Assembly: GCA_000514715.1 (NCBI GenBank)
Contig: AZWL01000001.1
Span: forward strand, 620,186 to 684,185
Reading direction: 5' to 3'
DNA from: Streptomyces sp. CNH099
Lineage (GTDB): Bacteria > Actinomycetota > Actinomycetes > Streptomycetales > Streptomycetaceae
DNA: 64,000 bases
Below are positions 43,642 to 52,659 of this stretch, one piece after another. The notes below the pieces were generated by a model. It was not told the DNA's origin, did no database searches, and saw only the letters and a program-made list of their open reading frames with translations. Position numbers and translations under genes: made by a program. Positions within the stretch are counted from its first letter, which is position 1, and every line of letters starts with the position of its first letter.

Positions 43642-44022
43642 GTGATGTCGTGGTTCCTCCTCGTGGCGACGGCCGGGTACCTCGCCTGCATTCCGCTTGC
43701 CGCCCGGCTGTTCTACGGGATCCAGCGCCGGCAGATCATATCTTTGGAAGGCGGCGAGCACACCGATCCGGTCGGGTACTTCGAGACCCACGACCGGCCC
43801 GGTGTGGCCGCCGCGGCCGTCGCCGCCGGGCTGCTCTGGCCGCTGACGGTCCCGGTGTACGCCGTCGGCCGGCTGGTGCTCGTCGCGGTCACCGCACGGC
43901 CGCGGCGCAGCTCGTACGAGCGCAGGCTGCACTCCCGGCAGGTACACGAGCGCATCCTCGAACTTGAGGAAGGGCTCGGCATCCCGGCCGACGACCCGGA
44001 CCGGGACCGGACCCGCCTGTGA
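43642..44022 (+). CDS. Unknown two-helix membrane protein (126 aa)
   Basis: I do not recognise the family. Two transmembrane segments are visible, MSWFLLVATAGYLACIPLAA (about residues 3-22) and VAAAAVAAGLLWPLTVPVYA (about 55-75). A basic, then acidic, cytoplasmic tail ends in a helix (HERILELEEGLGIPADD). GTG 43642 has AGGAG 8 bases upstream; ATG 43645 is equally possible. Similar small proteins occur in Streptomyces and their phages (recollection). It is convergent with the decarboxylase-like gene and follows the LLM gene after 114 bases. Confidence 0.7.
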   Translation: MMSWFLLVATAGYLACIPLAARLFYGIQRRQIISLEGGEHTDPVGYFETHDRPGVAAAAVAAGLLWPLTVPVYAVGRLVLVAVTARPRRSSYERRLHSRQVHERILELEEGLGIPADDPDRDRTRL

Positions 44023-44065
44023 CGGCCCCGCCCCCGTGCGCCCGCGCGACGGGCGCCTTCCCGCG

Positions 44066-45550
44066 TCAGAGGCCCGGCACGGACCCCTCGTCGGCCAGGA
44101 CGCGTACCGTGCGCAGCCCGCTGTCGGCGGCGTCCGGGACGTACATGCCCGCGCGGACCCCGGCGGCCAGGTAGTCCAGCACCGGGCGGGTCAGCCGCTC
44201 GCCGGGCAGGGCGACGGGGATCCCCGGCGGGTAGGGCGTGAGCATCTCGGCCGCCACCCGCCCCGCGGCCTCGCCGACGGGCACGTCCGCCACGGCGCCG
44301 AAGTAGGCGTCGCGCGGCAGGCAGGTCTGCTCCAGCCGCAGCCGGGCCGCGGACGGCACGTCGACCCGGGCCGGCGGGCGGAGGTCCGCGGCGTGCGCGG
44401 CGAGGTCCCGCAGCGCCTCCAGCAGGGCGGCGGTGGTCCACTCGTCGTCGGCGTGGGTGAGCTGGGTGCTGATGCGGCGGTGGTCGGCCAGGTGGGCGTT
44501 GAGGCGGTGGTGGCGGCGCAGCCAGTCGGCCGCGGCGTAGCCGGAGACGCCGAGGTCCGTCAGGTCGATGACGACGGGCAGCGGGTCGAGGTCGGCGGCG
44601 CGCCCGGGGCCGGTGTACTCGGCCCGGCCGTCCACGTGCAGGCCGGGGATCTCCTCGATCCGCGCGCGCACGGTCCCGGCCAGGTCCAGCGCGCGGTCGA
44701 GCAGCCGGGGCCCGCGCAGGGCCATCTGGCGGCGCCAGCCGTCGAGGCCGGCGTAGATGAGGACCGACGGGCTGGTGGTGCCCAGCAGGTCGGCGCGGGA
44801 CTCCAGCACCGCCGGGTCGATGCGGTCCCCGCGGAGATGGAAGACCGAGCCCTGCTCCAGACCGCTGCCCATCTTGTGGATGCTCGTGACGCACACGTCC
44901 GCGCCGGCGTCCATCGCCCAGGTCGGCAGCCGGTCGGAGAACGGCAGGTGGGCGCCCCACGCCTCGTCCACCAGCAGCGGCCGCCCGCGCCGGTGGCAGA
45001 CCTCGGCCAGCGCGGGCAGGTCCGCGCACGAGCCGTACGGGGTCGGGCTGGTCACCAGCGCGCCGCGGGCGTCGGGGTGTGCGGCGAAGGCCCGCTCGTA
45101 CGCGGCCGGGGACGGGGGGTGCGCGAGGTGCCGCTCGTCGTCGAAGCACGGCTCGACCCACACCGGGCGGAGCCCGGAGAGGATGAGCCCGGAGACCACG
45201 GACTTGTGCGCGTCCCGGCCCACGAGCAGTTCGTCGTACGGGCCGGCCACCGCCAGCATCGCCGCCTTCACCGACAGCGAGCTGCCGCAGGTGGAGAAGA
45301 ACGTGCGCTCGGCCCGTACGGCGTCGGCCATCAGCCGCTCGGCCTCCCGCACCACCCCGCCCGAGGCGCGCCGGTCGTCCAGCCCGCTCATCGCGAGCAC
45401 GTCCGAGGCGAACACCGCCTCCCCCAGCACCTCGCGGACCGCGGGGTCGGCGCCGCGGGCCTGCTTGTGCCCGGGCGGCGTGAACGGGAGCTGGCCTTCC
45501 CGGCGGTAGCGGCCGAGGGCTTCGAGAACGGGCGCGCACGAGTGGTCCAT
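44066..45550 (-). CDS. Orn/Lys/Arg decarboxylase-family PLP enzyme
   Basis: This 494-residue protein is a fold-type I PLP enzyme of the major-domain Orn/Lys/Arg decarboxylase family without the N-terminal wing. LPFTPPGHKQARG opens the domain. FFSTCGSSLSVKAAMLAV is the phosphate-binding loop, DAHKSVVSGL and LLVDEAWGAHLPFSD give the PLP-contacting His and Asp, and VTSIHKMGSGLEQGSVF holds the Schiff-base Lys. It may decarboxylate a basic amino acid for polyamine formation. Residues that separate Arg, Lys and Orn cannot be read by eye. ATG 45550 begins the family region. It is followed on the minus strand by nothing related, so probably a single-gene unit. Confidence 0.87.
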   Translation of the reverse strand: MDHSCAPVLEALGRYRREGQLPFTPPGHKQARGADPAVREVLGEAVFASDVLAMSGLDDRRASGGVVREAERLMADAVRAERTFFSTCGSSLSVKAAMLAVAGPYDELLVGRDAHKSVVSGLILSGLRPVWVEPCFDDERHLAHPPSPAAYERAFAAHPDARGALVTSPTPYGSCADLPALAEVCHRRGRPLLVDEAWGAHLPFSDRLPTWAMDAGADVCVTSIHKMGSGLEQGSVFHLRGDRIDPAVLESRADLLGTTSPSVLIYAGLDGWRRQMALRGPRLLDRALDLAGTVRARIEEIPGLHVDGRAEYTGPGRAADLDPLPVVIDLTDLGVSGYAAADWLRRHHRLNAHLADHRRISTQLTHADDEWTTAALLEALRDLAAHAADLRPPARVDVPSAARLRLEQTCLPRDAYFGAVADVPVGEAAGRVAAEMLTPYPPGIPVALPGERLTRPVLDYLAAGVRAGMYVPDAADSGLRTVRVLADEGSVPGL

Positions 45551-45628
45551 GCCCGAAGTCCTATCCGGTGGCCGGGTACGGGGCGGCGCACCGCCACGCC
45601 GCGGCGGGCCCCGCACCGCCGCCCGCCT

Positions 45629-47029
45629 TCACCCGTCCGGCCGGGCCCGGCGGTTCCGCCGCGGCGCGCCGCCGGCCCCGCGGGGCAGCGCGGCGGCGAG
45701 GGCGGCGACCACCGCGAGCAGGGCCGCCATGGCCGCGAACGCGTGCGCGTACGCCGCGGCCAGCGCGGCGGGGGTCCCGCCGCCCGGGGCCGCGACGGCG
45801 ACGAGGACGGCGAGGCCGAGTCCGCTGCCGACCTGTTTGACGGTGTTCATCACGCCGGCGGCGGCGCCGACGTCGGCGGGGGCGATGCCGGAGACGACGA
45901 CGGTGGTGAGCGGGGCGATGAACAGGGCGCTGCCCAGCGTCATCACGACCGCGGGGCCGAAGACACCGGACCAGTAGGTGCTCGCCTCGGTGGCGCGGCT
46001 CTGCCAGAGGAAGCCCGCCGCCGCGGTGAGGGCGCCGGCGGCGACGAGGGGGCGGGCGCCGACGTGCCGCATCGCCCACGGCGTCAGCCGGACGCCGACG
46101 AGGACGCCGAGCACGGTGTGGGGCAGGAAGCCGAGGCCGGTTTCGAGGGGTCCGTAGCCGAGGACGTGCTGCATCGAGAGCGACAGGAAGTACCACATCG
46201 GCGTCAGGGACGCCCCGGCGAGCAGCATCAGCACGTTGCCGAGCCAGATCGCCCGGGCCCGGAACAGCCGCAGCGGCAGCAGCGGGGTGCGGCCGGCGGC
46301 CGGGCGGGCCTGCAGGGCGACGAAGCCGGCCAGCGCGCCGAGCCCGAGGGCCAGGGGCAGGGCGGTACGCGGACTGCTCCAGCCGGACGTGCCCGACCGG
46401 GCGACGCCGTACGCGAGGGCCATCAGGCCGGCGGTGGCGAGCGCCGCGCCCGGCAGGTCGAGCCGCGGCCGGCGCCGCCGGTGCGGCCGCGTGCCGGGCA
46501 GCAGCCGTGCGGCGGCCACCAGGGCGGCGGCCCCCACGGGCACGTTGATCAGCAGGATCCACCGCCAGGACAGCGCCTCGGTGAGCAGGCCGCCGACGAG
46601 GTTGCCCGCGGTGCCGCCGGCCGAGCCGGCGGCCGTCCAGACCGCCACCGCCCGGGTGCGTCCCGCGCCCTCGGGGAAGGCGGCGGTGAGCACGGTGAGC
46701 GTCGCCGGGGCGAGCACCGCGGCGCCGAGCCCCTGGGCGGCGCGCGCGGCGACGAGCAGCCCGGGGGACGCGGCGAGGCCGCCGGCGAGGCTGGCGGCGG
46801 TGAAGAGCCCGAGCCCGAGGAGGAACACGCGCCGGTGCCCGCAGACGTCGGCGAGCCTGCCGCCCAGCAGCAGGAAGCCGGCGAAGACCAGCGCGTAGCC
46901 GTTGACGACCCACGGCAGCCCGGCGGCGGCGAAGCCCAGGTCGGCCTCGATCGAGGGCAGCGCGACGTTCACGACCGAGACGTCGAGCACGACCATCAGC
47001 TGGGCCAGGCAGCACAGCGCCAGCACCAT
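45629..47029 (-). CDS. MFS drug:H+ antiporter, DHA2 type, controlled by TetR neighbour
   Basis: The 466-residue, 14-helix protein has QLMVVLDVSVVNVALPSIEA in helix 1 (the D-x-T/S-I/V-V-N-V-A-L-P DHA2 signature), GRLADVCGHRRVFLLGL (motif A), RAAQGLGAAVLAPATLTVL (motif B) and a Gly-rich GSAGGTAGNLVGGLL (motif C). Relatives export antibiotics or dyes. Start ATG 47029 faces a palindromic operator and the divergent TetR gene, a standard repressor/pump arrangement. The C-terminal 20 residues are Arg-rich and cytoplasmic. Confidence 0.9.
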   Translation of the reverse strand: MVLALCCLAQLMVVLDVSVVNVALPSIEADLGFAAAGLPWVVNGYALVFAGFLLLGGRLADVCGHRRVFLLGLGLFTAASLAGGLAASPGLLVAARAAQGLGAAVLAPATLTVLTAAFPEGAGRTRAVAVWTAAGSAGGTAGNLVGGLLTEALSWRWILLINVPVGAAALVAAARLLPGTRPHRRRRPRLDLPGAALATAGLMALAYGVARSGTSGWSSPRTALPLALGLGALAGFVALQARPAAGRTPLLPLRLFRARAIWLGNVLMLLAGASLTPMWYFLSLSMQHVLGYGPLETGLGFLPHTVLGVLVGVRLTPWAMRHVGARPLVAAGALTAAAGFLWQSRATEASTYWSGVFGPAVVMTLGSALFIAPLTTVVVSGIAPADVGAAAGVMNTVKQVGSGLGLAVLVAVAAPGGGTPAALAAAYAHAFAAMAALLAVVAALAAALPRGAGGAPRRNRRARPDG

Positions 47030-47059
47030 CGCCGTTCTCCGTTACCTCCGCGGTCAAAA

Positions 47060-47075
47060 CAATGCGACCGCATTG
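47060..47075. promoter_or_regulatory. Palindromic TetR operator between pump and regulator
   Basis: CAATGCG (47060-47066) and CGCATTG (47069-47075) are exact reverse complements separated by 2 bases, with flanking A/T extending the symmetry. It lies 31 bases from the pump start and 74 from the TetR start, placing it over likely promoter sequence for the pump. Confidence 0.75.
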
Positions 47076-47148
47076 ATTTGCTGCGACCGTAGCCCGCTAG
47101 ACTCGGCAGTGTCAATCCAGTGCGCTCACACCGGAAAGGGAGGTCGGC

Positions 47149-47760
47149 ATGAGCCCGCGCACCCGCGGCCTCGGCGCCCGGCACGACGAGCGGCGCCGCG
47201 AGATCGCCGACGCCGTGCTCGCGATCGTCGCCGACCAGGGCCTCGCCGCCGTCTCGCTGGCGGCGACCGCCGCCCGGGCAGGCGTGTCCCCCGGCCGCGT
47301 CCAGCACTACTTCCCGGCCAAGCACGACCTGATCGACGCCGCCTTCGACCGCGGCAACGCCCTCAGCTCGGAGCGCATCCGCGCCCGGGCCGGCGAGGAC
47401 CTGAAGGCCGCCGAGCCGCGCACCGTGCTGACCGCCGTGCTCACCGAGCTGATCCCCTACGACGCCGCCACCACGGCGCACCTGCGGGTACGCCAGTCCT
47501 TCAACGCGCTGGCACTCGCGGACGCCGCCGTCGCCGAGCGGCTGCGGGAGCTGTACGCCGGACTCCACGGCGACCTCGCCGCCGCGCTGCGCCGCGACCG
47601 GGACGCCGGCCGCGTACGCCCCGGGCTCGACCCGCACCGCGAGGCCGTCGCGCTCACCGCGACGGCCGAGGGCCTGGCCTACTACGTCCTCATCGGCGCC
47701 TACGACGCCGGCCGCGCCCGCGACCTCGTACTCACCGCCGTCGACGGCGTCTACTGCTGA
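47149..47760 (+). CDS. TetR-family transcriptional repressor
   Basis: This 203-residue protein has an N-terminal TetR HTH (about residues 12-60; REIADAVLAIVADQGLAAVS, AARAGVSPGRVQHYFPAKHDL). The C-terminal all-helical ligand and dimer domain has the TetR_C_6/BetI-like pattern (HLRVRQSFNALALADAAVAE, EAVALTATAEGLAYYVLIG). ATG 47149 has GGGAGG 5 bases upstream. It is divergent from the MFS pump and should bind the palindrome at 47060-47075, repressing the pump and perhaps itself until an exported compound is bound. Confidence 0.9.
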   Translation: MSPRTRGLGARHDERRREIADAVLAIVADQGLAAVSLAATAARAGVSPGRVQHYFPAKHDLIDAAFDRGNALSSERIRARAGEDLKAAEPRTVLTAVLTELIPYDAATTAHLRVRQSFNALALADAAVAERLRELYAGLHGDLAAALRRDRDAGRVRPGLDPHREAVALTATAEGLAYYVLIGAYDAGRARDLVLTAVDGVYC

Positions 47761-47858
47761 CAGTTCGCCGGCGGACCGGCCGCGGCGGACCGGACCCGGT
47801 GGCAGGCTGAAGCCGTGGGCCCGCGGAAGACAGCCGACGGGCCGGACGGGAGGGAGAG

Positions 47859-48557
47859 ATGGGGTACTCCGGCCGGCCCGCGCCCGGGGTGCTGCACCCG
47901 TCGCTGCGCGCGTCGCTGGGGCCGGCCGCGGTCCTCGGCGCGCTGGCGGCCGTGGCACTCGGGGTCCTGTTCGCCGGCGACGACGGGCCGGGCGCCGTGG
48001 ACGAGCGGATCCGGCCGGCGGCGGGCGGTGCGGGGGCGCCGGGGCACGACGTCGCGCTGGCCGTGGACTTCTGGGGGGAGCCCGCCGGGGCGGCGGCGCT
48101 GGTCGCGGCCCTCGTGACGGGGCTGCTGCTGCTCCGGCGCACCCGCGCGGCGGTGCTCACCGTCGCGGGGGCCGGCGCGGCCGTGGCGGCGACGACGCTC
48201 CTCAAGCCCGTGGTGGGGCGCACCATCAACGACGGGTACCTGTCCTACCCGAGCGGGCACACCGCCTTCGTCACGGCGCTCGCCCTCGTGGCGGCGCTGG
48301 CCGCGGTCGGCCGGTGCGGCCCGGACGGCGCGGCGGGCACGCTGCTCGTGCTCGCCGCGGCGCTCGTCGCCGGCGCCGCCATGGGCTGGGCGCAGGTCGC
48401 CCTGGGGGCGCACTACGCGACCGACGCCGTCGGCGGCTGGTGCACCGCGCTGGCGGTGGTGCCCGCGGCCGCGTGGCTGACCGACCGGATCGCCGACGGG
48501 ATCGCCGGCCGCAGGACCGGCCGCGGCACCGACGCCGGCCGGCGGAAGCGACGCTGA
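47859..48557 (+). CDS. PAP2-family membrane phosphatase
   Basis: This 232-residue protein has five or six helices and the three PAP2 motifs: LLKPVVGRTIN (about residue 125), YPSGHTAF (about 135) with the acid-base His, and WAQVALGAHYATDAVGG (about 180-196) with the nucleophile His. The last Arg of the third motif's usual SR start is replaced (AQ). Substrates of such enzymes include undecaprenyl diphosphate and phosphatidic acid. The C-terminal tail is Arg-rich. GGGAGGGAGAG lies directly upstream of ATG 47859. It is next to, and convergent with, the glycan operon, but a role in lipid-carrier recycling is only inferred. Confidence 0.87.
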   Translation: MGYSGRPAPGVLHPSLRASLGPAAVLGALAAVALGVLFAGDDGPGAVDERIRPAAGGAGAPGHDVALAVDFWGEPAGAAALVAALVTGLLLLRRTRAAVLTVAGAGAAVAATTLLKPVVGRTINDGYLSYPSGHTAFVTALALVAALAAVGRCGPDGAAGTLLVLAAALVAGAAMGWAQVALGAHYATDAVGGWCTALAVVPAAAWLTDRIADGIAGRRTGRGTDAGRRKRR

Positions 48558-48569
48558 CGGCCCGTCACG

Positions 48570-49913
48570 TCACCCCGCGCCCCCCTCGCCCGCGCGGCGG
48601 CGGAACACCGGCCGCACCGGCCGCCCGCCCAGCCAGGGCGTGGGGTCGGCGGCCTCCAGGGCCTTCCGGTACACCGCGCACGCCCCGGCGACCACGTCGA
48701 CGGTGCGGTCGACGTCGGCGTCGGTCAGCGCGCTGCTCACCACGAACGACGGGGCCAGCACCCCGCCTTCCAGGAGCTGCCGCAGGAACAGCGTGCGGTA
48801 CTCCTGCGACGGCTGCCCGTCCCGGTCCAGCGTGGCGAAGACGAGGTTGCTGGCCCGGCCCCGGACGACGACGTGGTCGCCGACGCCCATGGCGGCCGCC
48901 GCGTCGCGGACGCCGGCGGCCAGCCGCTCGCCGAGGGCGTGCAGCCGCGCGGTGACGCCCTCCTCGGCGTAGGTGGCCTGCACGGCCATCGCGGCGGCCA
49001 GCGCGTGCGTCTCCGCGCCGTGCGTGGTGGACAGCAGGAACACCCGGTCGCCGGAGTGCCGCAGCCCGCCCCGTTCCATCAGCTCACGCCGCCCGGCCAG
49101 CGCGGCGACGGCGAACCCGTTGCCCAGCGCCTTGCCGAACGTGGAGAGGTCGGGCACGACGCCGTACAGCCCCTGGGCGCCCGCCTCCGACCAGCGGAAG
49201 CCGGTGATCATCTCGTCGAAGACCAGCACGCAGCCGTGCCGGTCGGCCAGTTCGCGCAGCCCGCGGAGGTAGCCGGGCGGCGGCTCGGTGTGCGTGGCGG
49301 GTTCGAGGACCAGGCACGCGACCTCGCCCGCGTAGCGGGTGAGCACCTCCTCGGTGGCGGCCAGGTCCCCGTACGGGAACGCCACCGTCAGCTCGGCCGC
49401 CGGCGGCGGGACGCCGGCGTCCATCGGGGTGGTGCCGATGAACCAGTCGTCGGCGGAGAAGAACGGGTGGTCGCCGCAGACGGCCGCCCGCGGCCGCCCG
49501 GTGACGGCGCGGGCGAGGCGCACCGCGGCGGTGGTGGCGTCGGAGCCGTTCTTCGCGAACTTCACCATCTCGGCGGTCGGCACGGTCTCCAGGAAGCGCT
49601 CCGCCGCTTCGGCCTCCAGGGCGGAGGGCCGGACGAAGCCCGCGCCGCGGTCGAGTTCCCGCCGCACCGCCTCGGTCACCCGCGGGTGAACGTGGCCGAG
49701 GCTGACCGACCGCAGGCCGGAGCCGTACTCAAGATAGCGGTTGCCGTCGACGTCCCAGACGTGGGCGCCGCGGCCGCGGCTGATCACCGGGGCCAGCCCT
49801 TCGGGGTACTGGTCGTCGCCCTTGGCGTACGTGTGCGCGCCCCCCGGGATCGCGGCGTGCAGCCGCTCGTTCATCACCCGCGACCGGGGCAGCCGGAACT
49901 CCTCGGTGGCCAT
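48570..49913 (-). CDS. Class III aminotransferase (glutamate-1-semialdehyde aminomutase-like)
   Basis: The 447-residue PLP enzyme begins AIPGGAHTYAKGDDQYPE and continues with VWDVDGNRYLEYGSGLRSVS (about residues 50-70), KNGSDATTAAVRLAR (phosphate-binding), LVFDEMITGFRW (PLP Asp) and STFGKALGNGFAVAAL with the Schiff-base Lys. This subgroup is common in glycan and secondary-metabolite clusters, where it aminates keto-sugars or small aldehydes, and is distinct from the haem enzyme HemL. It is the last gene of the glycan operon in transcription order. The start lies 6 bases after the epimerase stop. Confidence 0.88.
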   Translation of the reverse strand: MATEEFRLPRSRVMNERLHAAIPGGAHTYAKGDDQYPEGLAPVISRGRGAHVWDVDGNRYLEYGSGLRSVSLGHVHPRVTEAVRRELDRGAGFVRPSALEAEAAERFLETVPTAEMVKFAKNGSDATTAAVRLARAVTGRPRAAVCGDHPFFSADDWFIGTTPMDAGVPPPAAELTVAFPYGDLAATEEVLTRYAGEVACLVLEPATHTEPPPGYLRGLRELADRHGCVLVFDEMITGFRWSEAGAQGLYGVVPDLSTFGKALGNGFAVAALAGRRELMERGGLRHSGDRVFLLSTTHGAETHALAAAMAVQATYAEEGVTARLHALGERLAAGVRDAAAAMGVGDHVVVRGRASNLVFATLDRDGQPSQEYRTLFLRQLLEGGVLAPSFVVSSALTDADVDRTVDVVAGACAVYRKALEAADPTPWLGGRPVRPVFRRRAGEGGAG

Positions 49914-49919
49914 ACGGCG

Positions 49920-50471
49920 TCACCCCTCCCTGCGTTTCAGGACCTCGGCCAGGCCCGGCGCCTCCCGGTCCCGCCGGGACACCGAGGTGACCGGCAGCGG
50001 CCAGGGGATGGCGAGTTCGGGGTCGTCGAAGGCGATCGTCACGTCCTCCGCCGGATCGTGCGGGCGGTCGATCCGGTACGAGACGTCGGCGGTCGCGGTG
50101 AGCGCCTGGAGGCCGTGCGCGCACCCGGCCGGGACGTACAGGGTGGTCTGCTTCTCACCGGACAGCTCGAAGAAGGCCCGGCCCAGGTACGTCGGCGAGT
50201 CCGGCCGCAGGTCCACGACGGCGTCGAAGACCCGCCCGTACGAGCACCGCACGAGCTTGGCCTCGCCGGCGCCGGAGCGCAGGTGCAGGCCGCGCAGCAC
50301 GCCGCGGGCCGAGCGGGACACGCTGTCCTGGACGAAGGCGCCCGGGTCGAGGCCCGCCGAGCGGATCACGTCGGCGTCGAAGGTGCGGCAGAAGAAGCCG
50401 CGTTCGTCGGCGTGCGGCGTCGGCTCGAAGAGGTACGCGCCCGCGATCGCCGGGACGCCGGTCGCTTTCAT
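49920..50471 (-). CDS. dTDP-4-dehydrorhamnose 3,5-epimerase-like cupin
   Basis: This 183-residue protein is a RmlC/RfbC-family cupin: DERGFFCRTFDADV, QDSVSRSARGVLRGLHLRSG (catalytic His region), VDLRPDSPTYLGRAFFELSG, and LYVPAGCAHGLQAL. It epimerises C3 and/or C5 of a 4-keto-6-deoxy sugar nucleotide. ATG 50471 overlaps the pyruvyl-transferase stop by 4 bases. As the locus has a CTP-type sugar activator rather than RmlA, the substrate could be a CDP-keto-sugar (inference). Confidence 0.88.
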   Translation of the reverse strand: MKATGVPAIAGAYLFEPTPHADERGFFCRTFDADVIRSAGLDPGAFVQDSVSRSARGVLRGLHLRSGAGEAKLVRCSYGRVFDAVVDLRPDSPTYLGRAFFELSGEKQTTLYVPAGCAHGLQALTATADVSYRIDRPHDPAEDVTIAFDDPELAIPWPLPVTSVSRRDREAPGLAEVLKRREG

Positions 50472-51715
50472 GGTGCCTCCCGCATCGGGTGGCCGCCCGT
50501 CGGGAACAGGGCGGCGGTCAGGGCGGTGAACTGGTCTTCCAGGCGCCGGGCGGCGTCGGCGTTCCGTTCCGCGAGGATCTGCCGCAGCTCCGCCGACCGC
50601 CGCTCCAGCGCCCGGAACCGGTCGAGCAGCCGGTCGGCGTCGGCCTCGCGGGCCGGGTGGCAGTACGCGCCGAGCCCCATCCGCGCCATGAGCGCCTCGC
50701 TCTTGGCCGCGTAGCCGAGCGCGAGCGTCGGCGTGCCGGACTTCAGCGCGCAGACCAGGTTGTGGTACCGGGTCGCCACCACGGCGTCGGCCGCCGCCGT
50801 CTCCTTCATGAGGTCGGTCAGGGAGGCCGCCTCGGCGGCGGTGACCAGCGGCGAGTCCACGGCGTCGAGGATCGCGCCGACCACCGGCGCGTCGACGGCG
50901 TCGCCGGTGAGCAGCCGGACCGGCCGCCCCTCGGCGACCAGCGCGCGGACGAAGCGGGTGGTCCCGTCGAGGTAGCGCCGGTGGATCTCCGCGGCCCGGG
51001 CGCGGTCGTCGTTGCCGCCGTGGAAGGCCATGACGCCGACGCATACGAGACCCGGAGGGGCGGGAGGGGGGTCCGGCGGGTCTGCCGGGGCCTCCGGCGG
51101 GGGCGCGGGGAGGGCGAAGGCGAGGTCCGCGTAGACCTCGTCGCGCGCGGTGTCCACGCCCATCGACCGCAGCGCGTCGCGGGACAGGGTGTCGCGGTAC
51201 GAGCGGTACGCGGCCAGCCGCGCCGACCAGCGCACCAGGGCGCGGGTCGGCCGGTCGCGGATCGGGGCGGCGCCGACGCCGACCAGCGCGATCCGGGTGC
51301 CGCACAGCCGGCCGGCCGCGCAGAGCAGGAACAGCGCGTACGGGAAGCCCCACGGCCGCAGCGGCAGCGTGGCCTCCAGGACGCCCATGCCCGGCACGAT
51401 CACCACGTCGTGCCGGCGCACCCAGGCGGCGGTGCGGACGGCGTCGACGAGCTTGCCGAGACCCTTCGCCGCGACCGCGCCCGCCCGCGACGCGGTCCGG
51501 TACTCCCCGCGGTACCAGTGCAGCCGGGTCGCGGGGATCCCGTACCGGGCCGTGACGGTCTCGGGCCCGCCGCACAGCGCGTCCACGACCGCCCGCGGGT
51601 GCTCGGCGCGCAGGTACCCGAGCACGGCCTCCAGGGAGCCGTCGTTGCCGAGGTTGCCGGAGCCGAGCAGGCCGAACACCCCGACGCGCGGCGGCGCTTC
51701 CTCCCCCGGCGTCAC
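50468..51715 (-). CDS. Polysaccharide pyruvyl transferase-family protein
   Basis: The 415-residue protein follows the CsaB/PS_pyruv_trans plan: RVGVFGLLGSGNLGNDGSLEAVLGY at the N-terminus, VVIVPGMGVLEATLPLRPWG, RDTLSRDALRSMGVD, and the late VATRYHNLVCALKSGTPTLALGY. The family adds pyruvate ketals from phosphoenolpyruvate to sugars, or acts as related glycosyltransferases. A Pro-rich loop (around residue 245) is likely disordered. GTG 51715 overlaps the upstream stop by 4 bases. Pyruvylation would add negative charge to the polymer. Confidence 0.85.
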   Translation of the reverse strand: MTPGEEAPPRVGVFGLLGSGNLGNDGSLEAVLGYLRAEHPRAVVDALCGGPETVTARYGIPATRLHWYRGEYRTASRAGAVAAKGLGKLVDAVRTAAWVRRHDVVIVPGMGVLEATLPLRPWGFPYALFLLCAAGRLCGTRIALVGVGAAPIRDRPTRALVRWSARLAAYRSYRDTLSRDALRSMGVDTARDEVYADLAFALPAPPPEAPADPPDPPPAPPGLVCVGVMAFHGGNDDRARAAEIHRRYLDGTTRFVRALVAEGRPVRLLTGDAVDAPVVGAILDAVDSPLVTAAEAASLTDLMKETAAADAVVATRYHNLVCALKSGTPTLALGYAAKSEALMARMGLGAYCHPAREADADRLLDRFRALERRSAELRQILAERNADAARRLEDQFTALTAALFPTGGHPMREAP

Positions 51716-52659
51716 GCCCGCCGCCCCTCCCGCCCGGCGACGAGGGCGTCGACGGAGACCGTGGGCCGGTCCGGGGCGACCGGGGCGCGGTCCTCGACCC
51801 GCTCGCCGGCGCCCGGCCGGGCCCGGCTCGCCAGCCACGCGGCGAGGTGGCGGTAGCAGGCGCGCCGGTCGGCCGGGGAGAGCGGCGCCCGCCGGATCGC
51901 CGTGACGTAGCCCCACACGTACTCGGCGAGCAGCCGCGGCGTCGGGTGCAGCGGGCCCGCCCGGCGCGGGTCCAGGTTGACGCACCGGGAGCGCTTGGAC
52001 GGGTTGGCCCGCTCGGCGCGGCCGGGGTGGTCGCGGCGGAAGTACAGCAGCTCGGGCACCTGGTGGAAGGGCCCGTGCAGGCCGATCTCGGCGACGAACG
52101 TGCGGTCCGCGTGGTGGTGGCTGCCGTGCGGCTTCACCCGGCGCAGCACGTCGGCGCGCACCACCCCGTAGAAGTCGTCGCCGCCGGGCTCGAAGAGCAT
52201 GCTGCGGAAGCGCTCCGGCGCGTGCGGCGAGGCGGTGGCGAGGGTGTACTCGTACGGGACCTTCACCCGCCCGTCGCCGTCGACGACCGCCTGGTCGGCG
52301 TGCGCCAGGATCACCTCCGGCCGCTCGTCCAGCGCCTCCACGCAGCGCCGCAGCAGGTCGCGGGCGTACAGGTCGTCGTGCGAGGCCCATTTGAACAGCT
52401 CGCCGCGGCACTGGGTGAAGACGTGGTGGTGGTTGGGTGCGGCACCGATGTTCCGGGCCAGCCGGAGGTAGCGGATGCGCGGGTCCCGGGCGGCGTAGCG
52501 GCGGCAGATGTCCCGGGTCGCGTCGGTCGAGGCGTTGTCGGAGACGACCAGTTCGAAGTCCTCGTAGGTCTGGCCGAGCAGGGCGTCGAGGGCTTCGGCG
52601 AGGTACTCCTCGCCGTTGTGGACGGGCAGGCCGATGCTCAGCCGAGGGTGCGCGGTCAT
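51712..52659 (-). CDS. Family 2 glycosyltransferase
   Basis: The 315-residue cytoplasmic GT-A enzyme has LSIGLPVHNGEEYLAEALDA, LLGQTYEDFELVVSDNASTD and ARNIGAAPNHHHVF. The metal-binding acidic motif is in KWASHDDLYARDLL, and a second acidic site is near ADRTFVAEIGLHGPF. It transfers a sugar from a nucleotide donor to the growing repeat unit. ATG 52659 overlaps the flippase stop by 4 bases. The C-terminal 60 residues have no recognisable domain. Confidence 0.88.
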   Translation of the reverse strand: MTAHPRLSIGLPVHNGEEYLAEALDALLGQTYEDFELVVSDNASTDATRDICRRYAARDPRIRYLRLARNIGAAPNHHHVFTQCRGELFKWASHDDLYARDLLRRCVEALDERPEVILAHADQAVVDGDGRVKVPYEYTLATASPHAPERFRSMLFEPGGDDFYGVVRADVLRRVKPHGSHHHADRTFVAEIGLHGPFHQVPELLYFRRDHPGRAERANPSKRSRCVNLDPRRAGPLHPTPRLLAEYVWGYVTAIRRAPLSPADRRACYRHLAAWLASRARPGAGERVEDRAPVAPDRPTVSVDALVAGREGRRA

